A stretch of DNA of 25,344 nt from Mnemiopsis leidyi. Taxonomy: Eukaryota > Ctenophora > Tentaculata > Lobata > Bolinopsidae. The translations under genes were made by a program, and so were the position numbers. The stretch is from the NCBI GenBank assembly GCA_000226015.1, contig JH153395.1:78339-103682 (forward strand), in the 5' to 3' direction. Below, one piece after another: positions 1 to 10,834 of this stretch (positions are counted from its first letter, which is position 1; the number at the start of each line of letters is the position of its first letter). The notes beneath the pieces were generated by a model that was not told where the DNA came from, ran no database searches, and saw only the letters and a list, made by a program, of their open reading frames with translations.

Positions 1-1107
1 GAATCATGTGTAGACATTCACAATGTATCACGGCTGTTCCGCGCAACATTTTAAGTTCTCTAATGTGTGATTGATCCGCCGAATGATTTTAATCAAGTAG
101 TAAGGAATTAAGGAAAAGAATTAAGTTAAACTGATGACGCTTTATAAACCTGATGTTTTGTTTGTTTGCAGCATCTGAAAATGGTCATGTTTATTAAACA
201 ACTGTGTTTAACTCACTCAAATATACGTCAATTTTGGACGTCTAGATTGCATATATATGCCACGCAATTTAGTCGCAATTTGGCCGACAAGCATATCTGC
301 CCTGGATTTTACTCCGCTTTCTGTCTTTGCCGTCCAATGTACGTAGCGTTGCTTACTCAATACAATAAATGACGTTGCAGATTGCAACATTCCCGCTCTG
401 ACACGTTTCCGGAGACAATGCCTCCCCAGTTTAATCATCTCATTTGATCTCTAACAGAGAGGACGAACAGTTCGGAGAATGTCTGTTTTTGTTCTGTGTT
501 TGGTCACCTTCTGGTCCCGCGCTGAACAAAGCTCCTGCGTTTACAACTCCACCGCACTGTTTTTCTGTCATGCAATTTGTAGTTTCTAGTTTCTGAGTTG
601 CGACGAACTTGTGAAAATCATTGATCTACAAAGTACATCCATGATCCAATTGCAGAGCGTAACAAAATATTCAGCGCTGCTCATTGCTGCTAGTTCATGT
701 ATTGCTCCCCAAGTGTCCCGGTGCAGTTATAACTGGCTCAGCCTATGGATGGTCGGTATTTTGTTTTTCAGATTTCAGGTCAAGCTGTTTTCGTTCCTGA
801 GTTTTATTCGACCTATATCAATACTTTAGTAGTATTTTTCTGACGTATACGTTCGTACTTGTCAACTTGAGATGATGTGGCTACGATGTAAATTATGTGG
901 TTTTTCTGTTTTAACTATCGAGCAGTTAAACAACGACATAGATGGATATAACTCGCACACGAGTGTACCATGCTAGTAGAAATTACTCAACCGATAATTG
1001 TGGAGGTGCTCCGGTTTGTGATTTGTGTAGCTCAATTGTTTGAAGAAACATTTACGTTTCTTTCAACTGCTTAGTAATTGTCGTTTTAATCATTTACTTT
1101 GGGATTC
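1..1107. other. 5' flank without a recognised gene
   Basis: I see no convincing exon here. Short open frames on both strands lack plausible splice sites and read as random AT-rich translation. An in-frame TAA at 1087-1089 closes the frame upstream of the ATG chosen for the next gene, so this stretch probably holds its promoter and 5' UTR. No TATA box or initiator stood out. Confidence 0.4.
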
Positions 1108-2594
1108 ATGAAAAAATTTGGTTATTGTTTAAGCTTTTATGAAACAGTGTCTAGAATGGTGAGAAGAAGCGGAGAGACCTCTATAACTCTACCGCCCACT
1201 AAAGATTGGAGGGCATTAGAACAGATACGATGGTCTAAACTTGAACGAGTAAGTCGCAACTTGTAGTGTTAGTTTAAATTTGACTGAGATTCTGATCATG
1301 TTAATGTTCTTCTTTATTGGAATGAGTACCAGTTGCAATGCCGTAGTTTGACGTTTTACGTTAAGTAGTTATTATAAGAGGAAAATGAAGCCCCACACTG
1401 TTTGGTAACAACAGGAGTTGCCAGCCAACTGTAGCAGTGTTTCCTGCACTTCCAGTTGTACTGTAGATACAGTTCCTTATTCCGAGAAAATCGTGTCATG
1501 TCAGCATTTAGACTTGGTGTCAGCAAACAGACTTTACAACACTTTGCAACGTCCACAGAAAAACTTCTTAATAGTTTCCTAAACGGTGGAGAGCCTTCTA
1601 AGTCTTACATGCATTAGCTACTGCTTTTAAACATGCCACACTCGGACTTTCTCAACACGGTATCGCGGATAATGCTCATTGTTTGAGTTGAATATATTAC
1701 AGCTGGTGGGAGATAATGTGCAAAATATACGAAGCTAAGTTACTTGCGAATAAAATAATTTGTAACCTAAAGATTAGTTGAATGATGGCTGTCTCGTCAG
1801 GATAATGAGATGTTTAAGAAGATACAGAGACACAGATACATGAACATAATCAGGAGCATACAGCTGGAAAAGAGCATCAAGATCAAACATTATAACAGAA
1901 TGGAAGAGAATCTAAATCTTAAGATGGAGCGACTTACTAAGGCTTGTTCAACAGTTTATAATTACTTGTTTATATTATAAATACTTTTCAAATACAAGGA
2001 CAAGTACCTTGGGATATACCACTCGGGTATTCAAGGTACATTTATGAAAACTTAATTTGAGCGGATAAAAGGCCAGATAGTATCAATTGTACCTTTTCAT
2101 GGCTTGTCAGAATCTGTACAATCAAGTAAATAACAAGCAACTTCTTGTAGGTGAAGAAATTGTACAACATCCCAGTGCAAGAGAGCTGTCTGCTACACCG
2201 CAAGACTACGAAGTCCTGCCCCCTCTCTAAGAGAGAGCCCCTGCCCAGCCTGGACTCATCCTCCCGCACCACTATCTCCAACCTCACCCCCAGTACTCGC
2301 TCCCCCGAATTAAAGTCTATAAAGGACGAAGTTCCGGAGACCGAGGAACCGGCGGTGAAGCGACCTCCCTCCATGGCTAAACTGACAGTGATGGTACAGA
2401 ACTTTCTAGAACCCCTGTGTCCGGTGCGGTCCAGCTTGGTGGGTAAACATCACCAGGACAAAGTCCGCCTGACTAAGTCCCTGTCAGTGCCGGCTGTTAA
2501 AAAGGAGGCTCCTCCAGCAGAGAGCCGACCGCTCTACAAGAGTAAAGACAATCAGGCAGTACTCAGACAAAAGTCGTTCTACTTGACCACGTGA
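1108..2594 (+). CDS. Uncharacterised basic Ser/Pro-rich protein, 3 exons
   Basis: Exons: 1108-1248 (donor CGA|GTAAGT), 1801-1953 (acceptor GTCAG|GAT) and 2151-2594 (acceptor TTGTAG|GTG, stop TGA 2592-2594). All junctions are phase 0 and the three frames join without a stop, giving about 245 aa. If the middle exon instead ends at 1941 with a GC donor (AAG|GCTTGT) the frame is also kept and the product is about 241 aa. The start at ATG 1108 follows an in-frame stop at 1087; a second in-frame ATG lies at 1156. The first two exons encode a charged, probably helical stretch (DWRALEQIRWSKLER, then repeated K/R/E/M residues). The last exon is rich in Ser, Pro and Lys and looks disordered. There is no signal peptide or membrane segment. 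I do not recognise the family. Codon choice in exon 3 is more GC-rich than the flanks, which supports coding. Confidence 0.55.
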
Positions 2595-2633
2595 CGTGTT
2601 TCAATCCTCCAGTTGAGAAGATCAGCTTGTCCC

Positions 2634-2660
2634 CTCCTCCCCACGCCTACGTGGGGGGAG
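2634..2660 (+). other. Stable hairpin in the presumed 3' UTR
   Basis: CTCCTCCCCACG pairs with CGTGGGGGGAG through an 11-bp stem with one bulged T and a CCTA loop. It lies about 40 nt after the stop codon at 2594, so it would sit in the 3' UTR of that transcript. No U-run follows and no role can be assigned. Confidence 0.5.
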
Positions 2661-3144
2661 AAGTTTCAGAGTTTTTAGCGAACATGTTTTATATGCGAGA
2701 AAGGGCCGTATATAGCTGGATAGGAGTTTTGTAAGGCTTGCACTGCTAGCACTGCACATGTACTGCGGAGGTGTTGACAGGCGAACAGCGCTGCTGCTTC
2801 AAGAACGGCTCCTATTTTAATCTCACTTTCTTTTTCCTGTTTATATTTTGTCCGCTTTACAATCTTGTTATTATCCTTTAACAAGCGTTTTTGCAACAAA
2901 AAACATCTTTGGAGTTGGATTTAATGTTATTACCGGAATTTAAGAGAGAATTTAACTTGTCACCGAAAAATTTACAGCTTGCCAAGCACCTACAATAGAT
3001 GCAATTAGGTGGAGGTGAAGTCTCGGAAACCACCTATAGAAGGCAAGAAATAATTCTGTTGACAGTATAGTAAACCGATTAGACAGATATAAGGTCCTGT
3101 CTGGTGCAGGGTAGTTGCAAGTATATCAACCAGCTGTCGATAGG

Positions 3145-3195
3145 AGGTTCCGGGGGTTCCGGAGGGGGTTGAGAGGGGGACCCCCCCCCCCCCAC
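3145..3195 (+). repeat. G-run/C-run homopolymer tract
   Basis: Several runs of five G (GGGGGTTCCGGAGGGGG and onward) are followed directly by about 14 C residues near 3181-3194. The two halves can pair as a hairpin, or form G-quadruplex and i-motif structures. The exact length of the C run is a likely assembly error point. The rest of 2661-3300 shows no gene. Confidence 0.6.
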
Positions 3196-3332
3196 CACGG
3201 GCTGGTGTGGAGTTCCTGCACTTGCAAGTCTATTCACCAGTCGGTAATGTAAGACGATGCCATATTTGGAGCTTGCTCCAAATGCTGCAAATCCTATAAG
3301 CGTTGTCAACAGCTAATAATCCGCCTCTTGAC

Positions 3333-3404
3333 ATTGGACACGTGACTCAGCCCACGGGAGGCGGGCAGCCAATCAGAGAGGGGGATTTTCTAGAGTTGTC
3401 CAAT
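3333..3404 (+). promoter_or_regulatory. Candidate promoter of CH-A: CACGTGAC with CCAAT boxes
   Basis: A CACGTGA E-box at 3339-3345 is flanked by ATTGG (3333-3337), CCAATCAG (3369-3376) and CCAAT (3400-3404). The cluster is about 460-530 bp upstream of the CH-A start codon. CH-B has the same E-box plus CCAAT combination about 440-570 bp upstream of its own ATG. Both genes also have a splice acceptor a few bases before the ATG, so a 5' UTR intron probably separates promoter and coding start. Confidence 0.4.
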
Positions 3405-3863
3405 AGAGTGAAGGGCACGTTTTTACCCATCTCTCAACACCATAACAAACTGTACACAAATTTCATCCAACTGGGTTTCGCTGAACCGAACACATGACTT
3501 CTTCAACATAAAGTGTTGAGTTAACGTATTTTGAATGTGTCGAATGGAATTCGTCTAATCAGACTTTTAGGAATTTTGGTACACTCCAGCTCAGTTGCTG
3601 TAGCAGGCCGTGCGTGAGTGCTGCACGATTCTTGCTTGTCCACACCCGCAAAGCAGGACTAGCCATCTTCGACTTCCACTTCCGCGCTTGTGAAATATTC
3701 TAGAATTCTTTACAGCTCTTTATTTCCCCTCCTTTTAATGGCAGTGTATTGCAGTAGGCCTATGTTCCTGTTTTCGTTATCCTATCCAATGTGTTTTCTT
3801 TTCGTGTTTGTACGTTACTTACACAGTAACTGATTGAACATTTCGCACAACTTTAGCTCCAAG

Positions 3864-6800
3864 ATGCCTCGTCGACAAGGAACATCCAACAAATATGATC
3901 GTCGTATGTCCTTCGATGATGTCAAAGACGAGCGCATGTTGGTGATGGTGGACAAGCTGTGTGTCTGGATGGGAGGAATCCTCGGAGAGACCCTGAACAG
4001 GGAGAACCTCATCATCACAATCAGGTAAGACAAGACATCCCCTTTTTCTGGACATGCTTTATACTTACCAAACATTCCTCCACAAAATGTTATGTCGGAC
4101 GTCTCCATGTCAACCAACTGCTTCGTAGGAACGGAGGACCTCTGTGCAAATTGGCTGACTACATTCAAGAGAGTGTGGACGACTTCAAAGCCAACAACGA
4201 GGACAACGACGATCTTCCAAGCAGCGCTCCTCAGGTAACTGGAACTATTGATCTGAAGATCTCAGATCATGGTTGTTGTGTTTACCTCAGCTTCATGAAC
4301 ATGGATAGCCAGTAGATCTCACATTTCTAGCTGCTATAATTGAACTTCATGAGTCGTTAGCAACTCGACCCATACTCCCACGTATGAAATTGAAATCGTT
4401 ATCGCAATCTTTGAGGTGAAGTTCATTCGATCCTCGTGGGCGGAATAAACTTTACTTCTGAATGGTAAATATAAACTTCAGTCTTGATCGAAATTTTCAG
4501 TTTTTAATTGTAAGATTAGCATTCACAAAGCGGAGAATGGTCTTCGTTATCCCCATGGCGAGAAACCTTAGAATGATACTAAGGAATGGACATCAGTCAT
4601 AACACTCATTATAACAGCCTCCGTCACATGGACTTACAAAAAATGCCGCATTCTCAGCAATCTTAGACTTGGGCCTTCTTTGTGCATGGTTTTTTTTAAA
4701 TCTCGAACAGAAATAGAATTTTCGTACCTCCGGTAGTACGGTCTTATGATTTAAATCAATCTCAAATGTTTTCAAAAATTAACCGGCGTGGGTCAATCGC
4801 ACATGTTAGAAGTGGACAGGTTAAGCCGAAATTCTTTGTAAATCTTCGTCTTGTTCTGTGGAAAAAGAACATGCTACTTGGACTCGTCCAAAAACCCAGG
4901 TTTAATTACCTAGACTTTCTTTTATAGTGCAAGAGGTGACTGTTAGATTTACATAATATCTTGACGATATGAAAATAATTTGTAAGGCGTAACGTGTTGA
5001 AATTATAGAGTGAGGCTAAGTAGAAAGCTCTGGTTACAAAGTAAAGCTCTGCATCCTGACACAGCTTGCCAACATCAAGTCTTGTTATTTCCATCGCATA
5101 GGGTTGTCGGCCTAGGCCGCCTAGCAAGATACATAAACAAGGTTCAATAAATTTTCTAAATAACCAGATAATTTGGAACATAACTAGTTATTATTAAATG
5201 ATCTTTCATTTAGATATGGTCAATGGCAAGAGTTATTGTTAAGCTTGGGCAGTTTTTTTTAAAACAGCAGTACGGGGCAGCAGTGTAAACTTCCCTGCAG
5301 ATAAAATCTAGCAGACAGCGGATTAATTATTAAAGAATATAATTATTCTATTCTAAATACCAGCAAATCTTGTAGATGTGCGAATTGTAAAACACCTGGG
5401 TTCGGACATTCAGAATGTGCACTCTGTCGGCAACTGATGAAAGCTGTGCCTTCTTCTGAGCTAATTCCAACTGTCGTCAAATGCGGAGGTGATATGCAAG
5501 TCACATACGCCTCACTTCCCAGATTTACTTTTCATTAGAACAAAGTAACTGGGATAGTTGGACTGGAGTTGCAAAGATGTCTGACATGTCGGGTGCATAT
5601 ATATTCGAGAGAGCTTGTGCTCTAAGAGTTTGGTGATGAAACCTAGGCAGGTGTGACACGCAAGGACCCGTCTTGAGGACACAGACGCAGAACACACAGA
5701 CACAGAACACACGGAGCCATTAAATGAAACGCCAAGTCTACGCTTTAAAGTCTACGCTTTAAATCTGTCAACATGGATAAGGCTTGTTGAATATTATAAG
5801 TTGTGGCAGAGTGCCACCAATCACTCCTATCACTTACATTGATAACAAATAGAGGCTCAATGATTCAAGTGAAACCTTGGAAAGGCACTCATCAAACCCT
5901 GCTTTTAGAAACTGGATAAGGGATTCCATAGAATTCACCAGCTGTTTTGGCTTCAAAGAGAATCCTGAATGTGAAGGCGAAGGAAATATCTACATTTCTA
6001 TGGCTTACTTTTTATATAGAAATGCTTGAAAATCTAATTAAGGACCATTGTAATTCTCAATGATTACTGTCTGATTAACGTGCACTGCGTCAGGGTTGCG
6101 ACTTTACATGCGGAGTGAGAACGATGGAAGCTAGACAAAATGTCACCAAGTTCCTGGACTGGGCGAGGAAACTGAGAGTTCCCGAATCTTCCATCTTCCT
6201 CCCTGACGATCTTCTCAAACTCAAGGTTCGAATCTTCCATTTACCTTCCTGACGAACTTTTATTTTATCAAACTTAAGGTTACAGCCTGCTTGTCTTTGC
6301 AGGATTGAGCTAAGATTTGTTTCGCTTAAATAATCATCCAATTTAGTCTTAAGAGGCCCTAAAAGTGCCTTCCTTTAATTTCTAGTCTCTAAAGGGCACT
6401 GCTCCAAGAAACAAGTTGAAAGTTTCCTTTTCGTATTTGGAGACCGCTCTTGATCATGACTGCTGAGTGTGAGTGAAGCGTTTCCAAATGTTCAAGAACG
6501 GCTGATCGTTAACTTCATCGACATTGAGCATCAGCGCCGGACGAATAACTTCCAAACACTCATGTTTCTCTAAAGCTCTAACTCTCACTGGAATGCACGA
6601 AATATTGGATGTAACACACGTTGTCACCAGATAGTCATGGCTTCCATCTCATGTCTTGTCGGTCGCTTCATCTACAACTTATTTCTAGACGGATATCTTC
6701 AACACTTGGAGGACGAATACTTTACACGTTGTGAAAACCGGTCACTTAAGTTCAAGTTAAAATACCGCCTAGCGTTATAAGAGTAGTAAAAGTTTCAGAT

Positions 6801-7487
6801 GGTTACATCAGGTAGAGACTACACCGGTAAAGATTACTTTAACCCTCTTCCTCACGTGAACAGTTCCAATGACTGGTGTAACTGATGTAACTGGTAATCC
6901 TGACTGAAACCTCAAATACAGATAGATTCATCCGTGCAAACACAAATCTTAAGATGACAAGAAATTTACTGCAGGGAAAGATGAACGTTGTGAACACCCT
7001 GCTCGCTGTTGCCAGAAGAGCAAAGGACTGCGGAATGGCTGCTGACATTGATGCTCCACCAAAGATCGCCAACGCTTTCATCGGATTGGAGGAGAAGTTC
7101 GGCAAGAAGTTCGACCATACATCCAAGGTACAGTGTGGCTGTCAGAAACCTTTTTTTGACAGGGTTTTACACTTCTGTCCGCGGACACCGGTATCTTCCT
7201 GCGATGGATGGATTTTTTTTAGAATAAAGTTATTGAACAGCCGTTAAAAATTTGTACCCGGAATTGAGAATAAATCTCTCCACTTCTCGTTTATGTCTAT
7301 AGGCCAGCAACAGCAAAACACAAAAATCAATTTAAATTCCATGCAGGCGTTCGGAAGCCAGAAGAGCGAGCTCAAAACAGTGACCACGACTCTGATGTCG
7401 GGCTCCGCATGGAAGATCGTTCAACAGAAGATCGACGCTATCCTCCAGCTTCCTGGCAAGCCTTCCTACGAGATCTTCCGAGTCTAA
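3864..7487 (+). CDS. GAS2-like calponin-homology domain protein, copy A
   Basis: Five coding exons: 3864-4024, 4129-4234, 6094-6225, 6975-7127 and 7347-7487, all with GT-AG borders. They sum to 693 nt, 230 aa. The start ATG follows an acceptor at 3855-3856, so a 5' UTR intron is likely. Residues about 30-160 fit a calponin-homology (actin-binding) fold: KLCVWMGGIL, then NGGPLCKLADYIQ, then the block ARQNVTKFLDWARKLRVPES, which follows the GAS2-family pattern (ARDN..FL.WCR..GV.E..LF), then MNVVNTLLAVARRA. There is no GAR domain and no calponin CLIK repeat. The C-terminal 70 residues (EEKFGKKF to KPSYEIFRV) are shared only with copy B here. The family suggests a cytoplasmic cytoskeletal binder. 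Intron 2 (4235-6093, 1859 bp) is absent from copy B and holds no recognised gene. Confidence 0.85.
6229..6280 (+). repeat. Imperfect duplicate of the exon 3 end with a second 5' splice site
   Basis: The last about 43 bases of CH-A exon 3 plus its donor (6183-6227, CGAATCTTCCATCTTCC to CAAACTCAAGGTT) are repeated just downstream as CGAATCTTCCATTTACC to CAAACTTAAGGTT. Use of the second GT (6279) would extend the exon by 53 nt and meet an in-frame TGA at 6250-6252. The second copy therefore cannot replace the first productively. Confidence 0.65.
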
Positions 7488-7842
7488 TCCAAGAGATCAT
7501 AGCTCCAAATAATGATACTCTTGCGATGCTGAACATTAAGATGGGTGTTCTTTTTAGTGTATAAATTAGCAAGATGGGTTCTTCAGGGTGAACCCACCTC
7601 TTATAGCTATAGGATGCATCAAATTGGCATATTTCACTTTGTACATATCATCATAGACACTTTTATATATTGAACAACCGACCAGGCCGACAGAGTACCT
7701 GCCCGGTAAGGCTACAGAACCTTCTGCAAAAATTTTCGCATATTTCAGAGATCTAGAGCACTTGATCTCCTGTGTCACGGGTCTTTTGTTTCTGACAAAT
7801 TTTTGACTTTTGTGCATATCGTTGATATTTGTGTGATTGTTA

Positions 7843-7848
7843 AATAAA
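7843..7848 (+). promoter_or_regulatory. Polyadenylation signal of CH-A
   Basis: A canonical AATAAA lies 356 bp after the CH-A stop codon at 7485-7487, in an AT-rich 3' UTR that has no further exon. Confidence 0.5.
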
Positions 7849-7859
7849 GTATTTAAATT

Positions 7860-9110
7860 CTGAATCGGACAAGTTTATACTATGACTTTATCCGATATAT
7901 AATGGAGAAATTTGATTGAGTTACTCGCAACAGTTCGACTTATTTCGTTTTCAAAGAGAGTTAAATACATTTCTCTTAATAATCCATATTAAGATATTTT
8001 TACAATTTATCAGATTTGTCCAAAACAGCTTACATGAAAGACTAAATTCGATGCACAGAATTCAATTCATAAACATTCATCATGCAAATTAAAAAATTAG
8101 TACACTGAATGATGATATAGAATATATTATAATACTATGATTTTGTTCAGCACTTTTACACGGTAAAGTATAAAGAAGCTATCAATAAATCGGTTGTCCT
8201 AGGCCCGAATTAGCACGAAATAATTAGATTTACCCAGTCAGTGCCATGTCAATTTGCCATGTCAATTTGCGCCGCTGAAACTTAACATTGATAGAATTTT
8301 AAAAATAAACTCCAAATATTTAACATTTCTCTGTGCAGTTGTTGTTGGTAGCATCGCTGGCTACCTCCTTTAGTTTCATTCAAACCTCATAGCATCTAAC
8401 TCGAGTAAAAAAGCGCGAAATTATCCATGTCTGATTTTTTTTCTCGAAGTCAAATCTAGAGATCACACAGACAGTATTTAAGCTATTTAGGGAGTTATGG
8501 AGTACGATGTACCCCCGGTATGCTTGATGTGTTCCAACACTTCATATACGCAGCTCCAACTCCAGCTCATACTCCAACTCTGTTCTATCTACTTATATAC
8601 GGCTATGGATCGAAGAAGAAGCTACCAGTATATCGCTGAATACAGTATACACTACTCAGGCCTGGGTTGAGCAATAGAAATATCTTACTCTCTGAGCTTC
8701 CTGCGAGGTATCACCTAGACTCTAGGTCCTAGAGGCTAGTAGTCAAGTAACTTAGTGTCGCAATAACTGTTGGAAGATCACAGTCTAAATTCAAGAAGTT
8801 TGTTTAAAATAAACAAATCATTCAATACCAGACCGTCCAAGGGTGGAAAATTAAGATTAAAGATTCGAAGAATCTCGCACAAACACATATTTATTCACTT
8901 ATTTGACTATTCTTTGCTTTTAACTGTTTTTGAACGCCGTATATGCATGGAATGCTAAGTAATCCACTGTGCGGGTGCTCGGAAGCGGAGAATTAGTTTA
9001 TGGCCGGCTGTGTAGAGCTTCCTCTCTGACTGACATCAACCCTGCTGACCCACCATTCGCCACGACGGGTAATGTATTAATCTAATAGCAGCGGCTCGTC
9101 ACGAGACTCC
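7860..9110. other. Intergenic DNA between CH-A and CH-B
   Basis: No gene seen. It holds a short direct duplication at about 8246-8273 (CCATGTCAATTTG twice), a pyrimidine-rich CTCCAACTC tract near 8550-8582, and an inverted repeat at 8715-8739. In the last, CTAG-A-CTCTAGG and CCTAGAG-G-CTAG pair around a single T. Confidence 0.5.
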
Positions 9111-9111
9111 T

Positions 9112-9240
9112 CCTCATTGGTTCCCCGTTTTGCAATATAGTTTCCTATGGAGTAGCGGCGTTTTGCACTTCTGTACTGACCAATGAGGGTTCAGAAGTCA
9201 AAATGTCCGCCAACTAGGAGACAAAACTGTGTCACGTGAC
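9112..9240 (+). promoter_or_regulatory. Candidate promoter of CH-B: paired CCAAT boxes and TCACGTGA
   Basis: CCTCATTGGT (9112-9121) and its exact reverse complement ACCAATGAGG (9179-9188) place two CCAAT boxes in opposite orientation 57 bp apart. A palindromic TCACGTGA E-box follows at 9232-9239. The cluster is 440-570 bp before the CH-B start codon and resembles the CH-A upstream region in content but not in overall sequence. Confidence 0.45.
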
Positions 9241-9681
9241 CTACCTATCTTTTGGACATTTCTTTTAGTTTTCTGGTAATCTTATCAGACCGAGTTGTGA
9301 AAAGTTTTACATAATGAATGGTTTGGTCTATTAGCAACATTTTTGTGGCCGGCCGGGCTTTTAACTGTTCTTTTCTTGGCTGTATCTTCCTGTGTCATTT
9401 CAAGACTCTTCCACCTCAGTGAGCCTCAATAATTTGCAAACATTGGTGCTTGCATAGAATGCAAAATTAATTAAAACAATTATAGTGCTCCGCTTCCAGC
9501 TGAATTTTTCTTTGGTACTCTTTGCTGTTTTAGTTAATTTTCTGTTGTCTTTTGCAGGAAGACTCTTGCGAGTTCTAGAGATTGCTTGATTAAAAGATTT
9601 TTCAAACCGTTCGAAGGTATCTGAAAATAGCTTGCCCTCACAAAGAACAGAGTGATTTATTTCTTACTCCCCACAGCCAAG

Positions 9682-10834
9682 ATGCCTCGTGGCAAGGTAG
9701 GTGGCAAATATGACCGTCGTATGTCCTTCGATGATGTCAAAGACGAGCGTATGTTGATGATGGTGGACAAGCTGTGTGTATGGATGGGAGGAATCCTTGA
9801 AGAGACACTCAACAGGGAAAACCTCATTCCGCAAATCAGGTAAAATTTAGTCTCCGTATGCTCATTTTCTTCTTGATGTTTAAAGCCAATTAAATTTTAG
9901 AAGCCTGGAGCATCAAAACAATATACGAAGACTGCGATGTGCTTCATAAAAATATGTGACAAAACCTCGCATCAACTAAATAGAAAGATCAGGACAATTT
10001 AAGTAACCGGAATATCCATGCAGAAACGGAGTTCTGATGTGCAGATTGGCCACTGTGATCCAGGAGTCAGTGGACGATTTCACAAGCAAGAATGACGAAG
10101 CTGGTCCCCTCCCAAGGAAAGCCCCCCAAAACTTCTCGCAGGACTGCAGCAACAGGTCGATGGAAGCCCGGGAGAATGTGATGAAGTTCTTGACGTGGGC
10201 GAGAGAGCTGAGGGTCCCTGAATCCTCTATCTTCTCTCCTGACGATCTCCTAAAGTTGAAGGTGCACTTCTTTTTTATATACCACACATTCCTGTTTCAT
10301 GATAGATTCACTGCCAATCACTAATTTTGTTTATATTTTCTGAATAAAAGAGGGTCATTTCTAATTCGAGATTACAGGGAAAAATGAACGTTGTGAACAC
10401 CCTGCTCGCTGTTGCCAGAAGAGCAAAGGACTGCGGAATGGCTGCTGACATTGATGCTCCACCAAAGATCGCCAACGCCTTCAAGGGTCTCGAAGAAAAG
10501 TTCGGCAAGAAGTTCGAGCATACAGCTACGGTAAGTGATTAACAGAGCATACGGAGAATCGAATACATTTAAAAAAGTGACTTAATTAATAAGTCTTCAA
10601 TTTTTGATTAGAGTGGAACTAAAACTAACAACTAACAGTGTTCGTTCGCCAGTCAAAACCATGGTAAATATTTGAATACAAAAACTCTTCTAGGCATTCG
10701 GGGGACAAAAGTCGGCCCTGAAATCCACGACCATGACCCTGTCTGCTACTTCGGCCTGGAAGGTAGTCCAACAGAAGATCGACCTTATTCTTCAGCTCCG
10801 TGGGAAGCCTTCCTACGAGATTTTCCGTGCCTAA
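9682..10834 (+). CDS. GAS2-like calponin-homology domain protein, copy B
   Basis: Four coding exons: 9682-9839, 10024-10261, 10378-10530 and 10694-10834. They sum to 690 nt, 229 aa. The ATG follows an acceptor (CCCCACAG|CCAAG), as in copy A. The protein aligns along its whole length with copy A, with one residue fewer near the N terminus. Domain landmarks are KLCVWMGGIL, NGVLMCRLATVIQ, ARENVMKFLTWARELRVPES and MNVVNTLLAVARRA, followed by a C-terminal tail ending KPSYEIFRA. The GAS2-like CH fold covers about residues 30-160; no GAR domain follows. Exon 2 corresponds to exons 2 and 3 of copy A joined with no extra or missing codon, so one intron differs between the paralogues. Introns are short (184, 116 and 163 bp). 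I found no canonical AATAAA soon after the stop. Confidence 0.85.

Noticed and set aside
3303-3497. Open frame after a CAACAG acceptor-like site, possible extra exon
   Set aside because: It has no ATG. It overlaps the CACGTG/CCAAT cluster that better fits the CH-A promoter, and it has no supported exon partner.
3815-4168. Minus-strand open frame opposite CH-A exons 1 and 2
   Set aside because: It is a shadow of the coding exons on the other strand and crosses a real intron.
5512-5712. Minus-strand open frames rich in Cys, Val and Ser
   Set aside because: They come partly from a short ACACAGACRCAGA tandem duplication inside CH-A intron 2.
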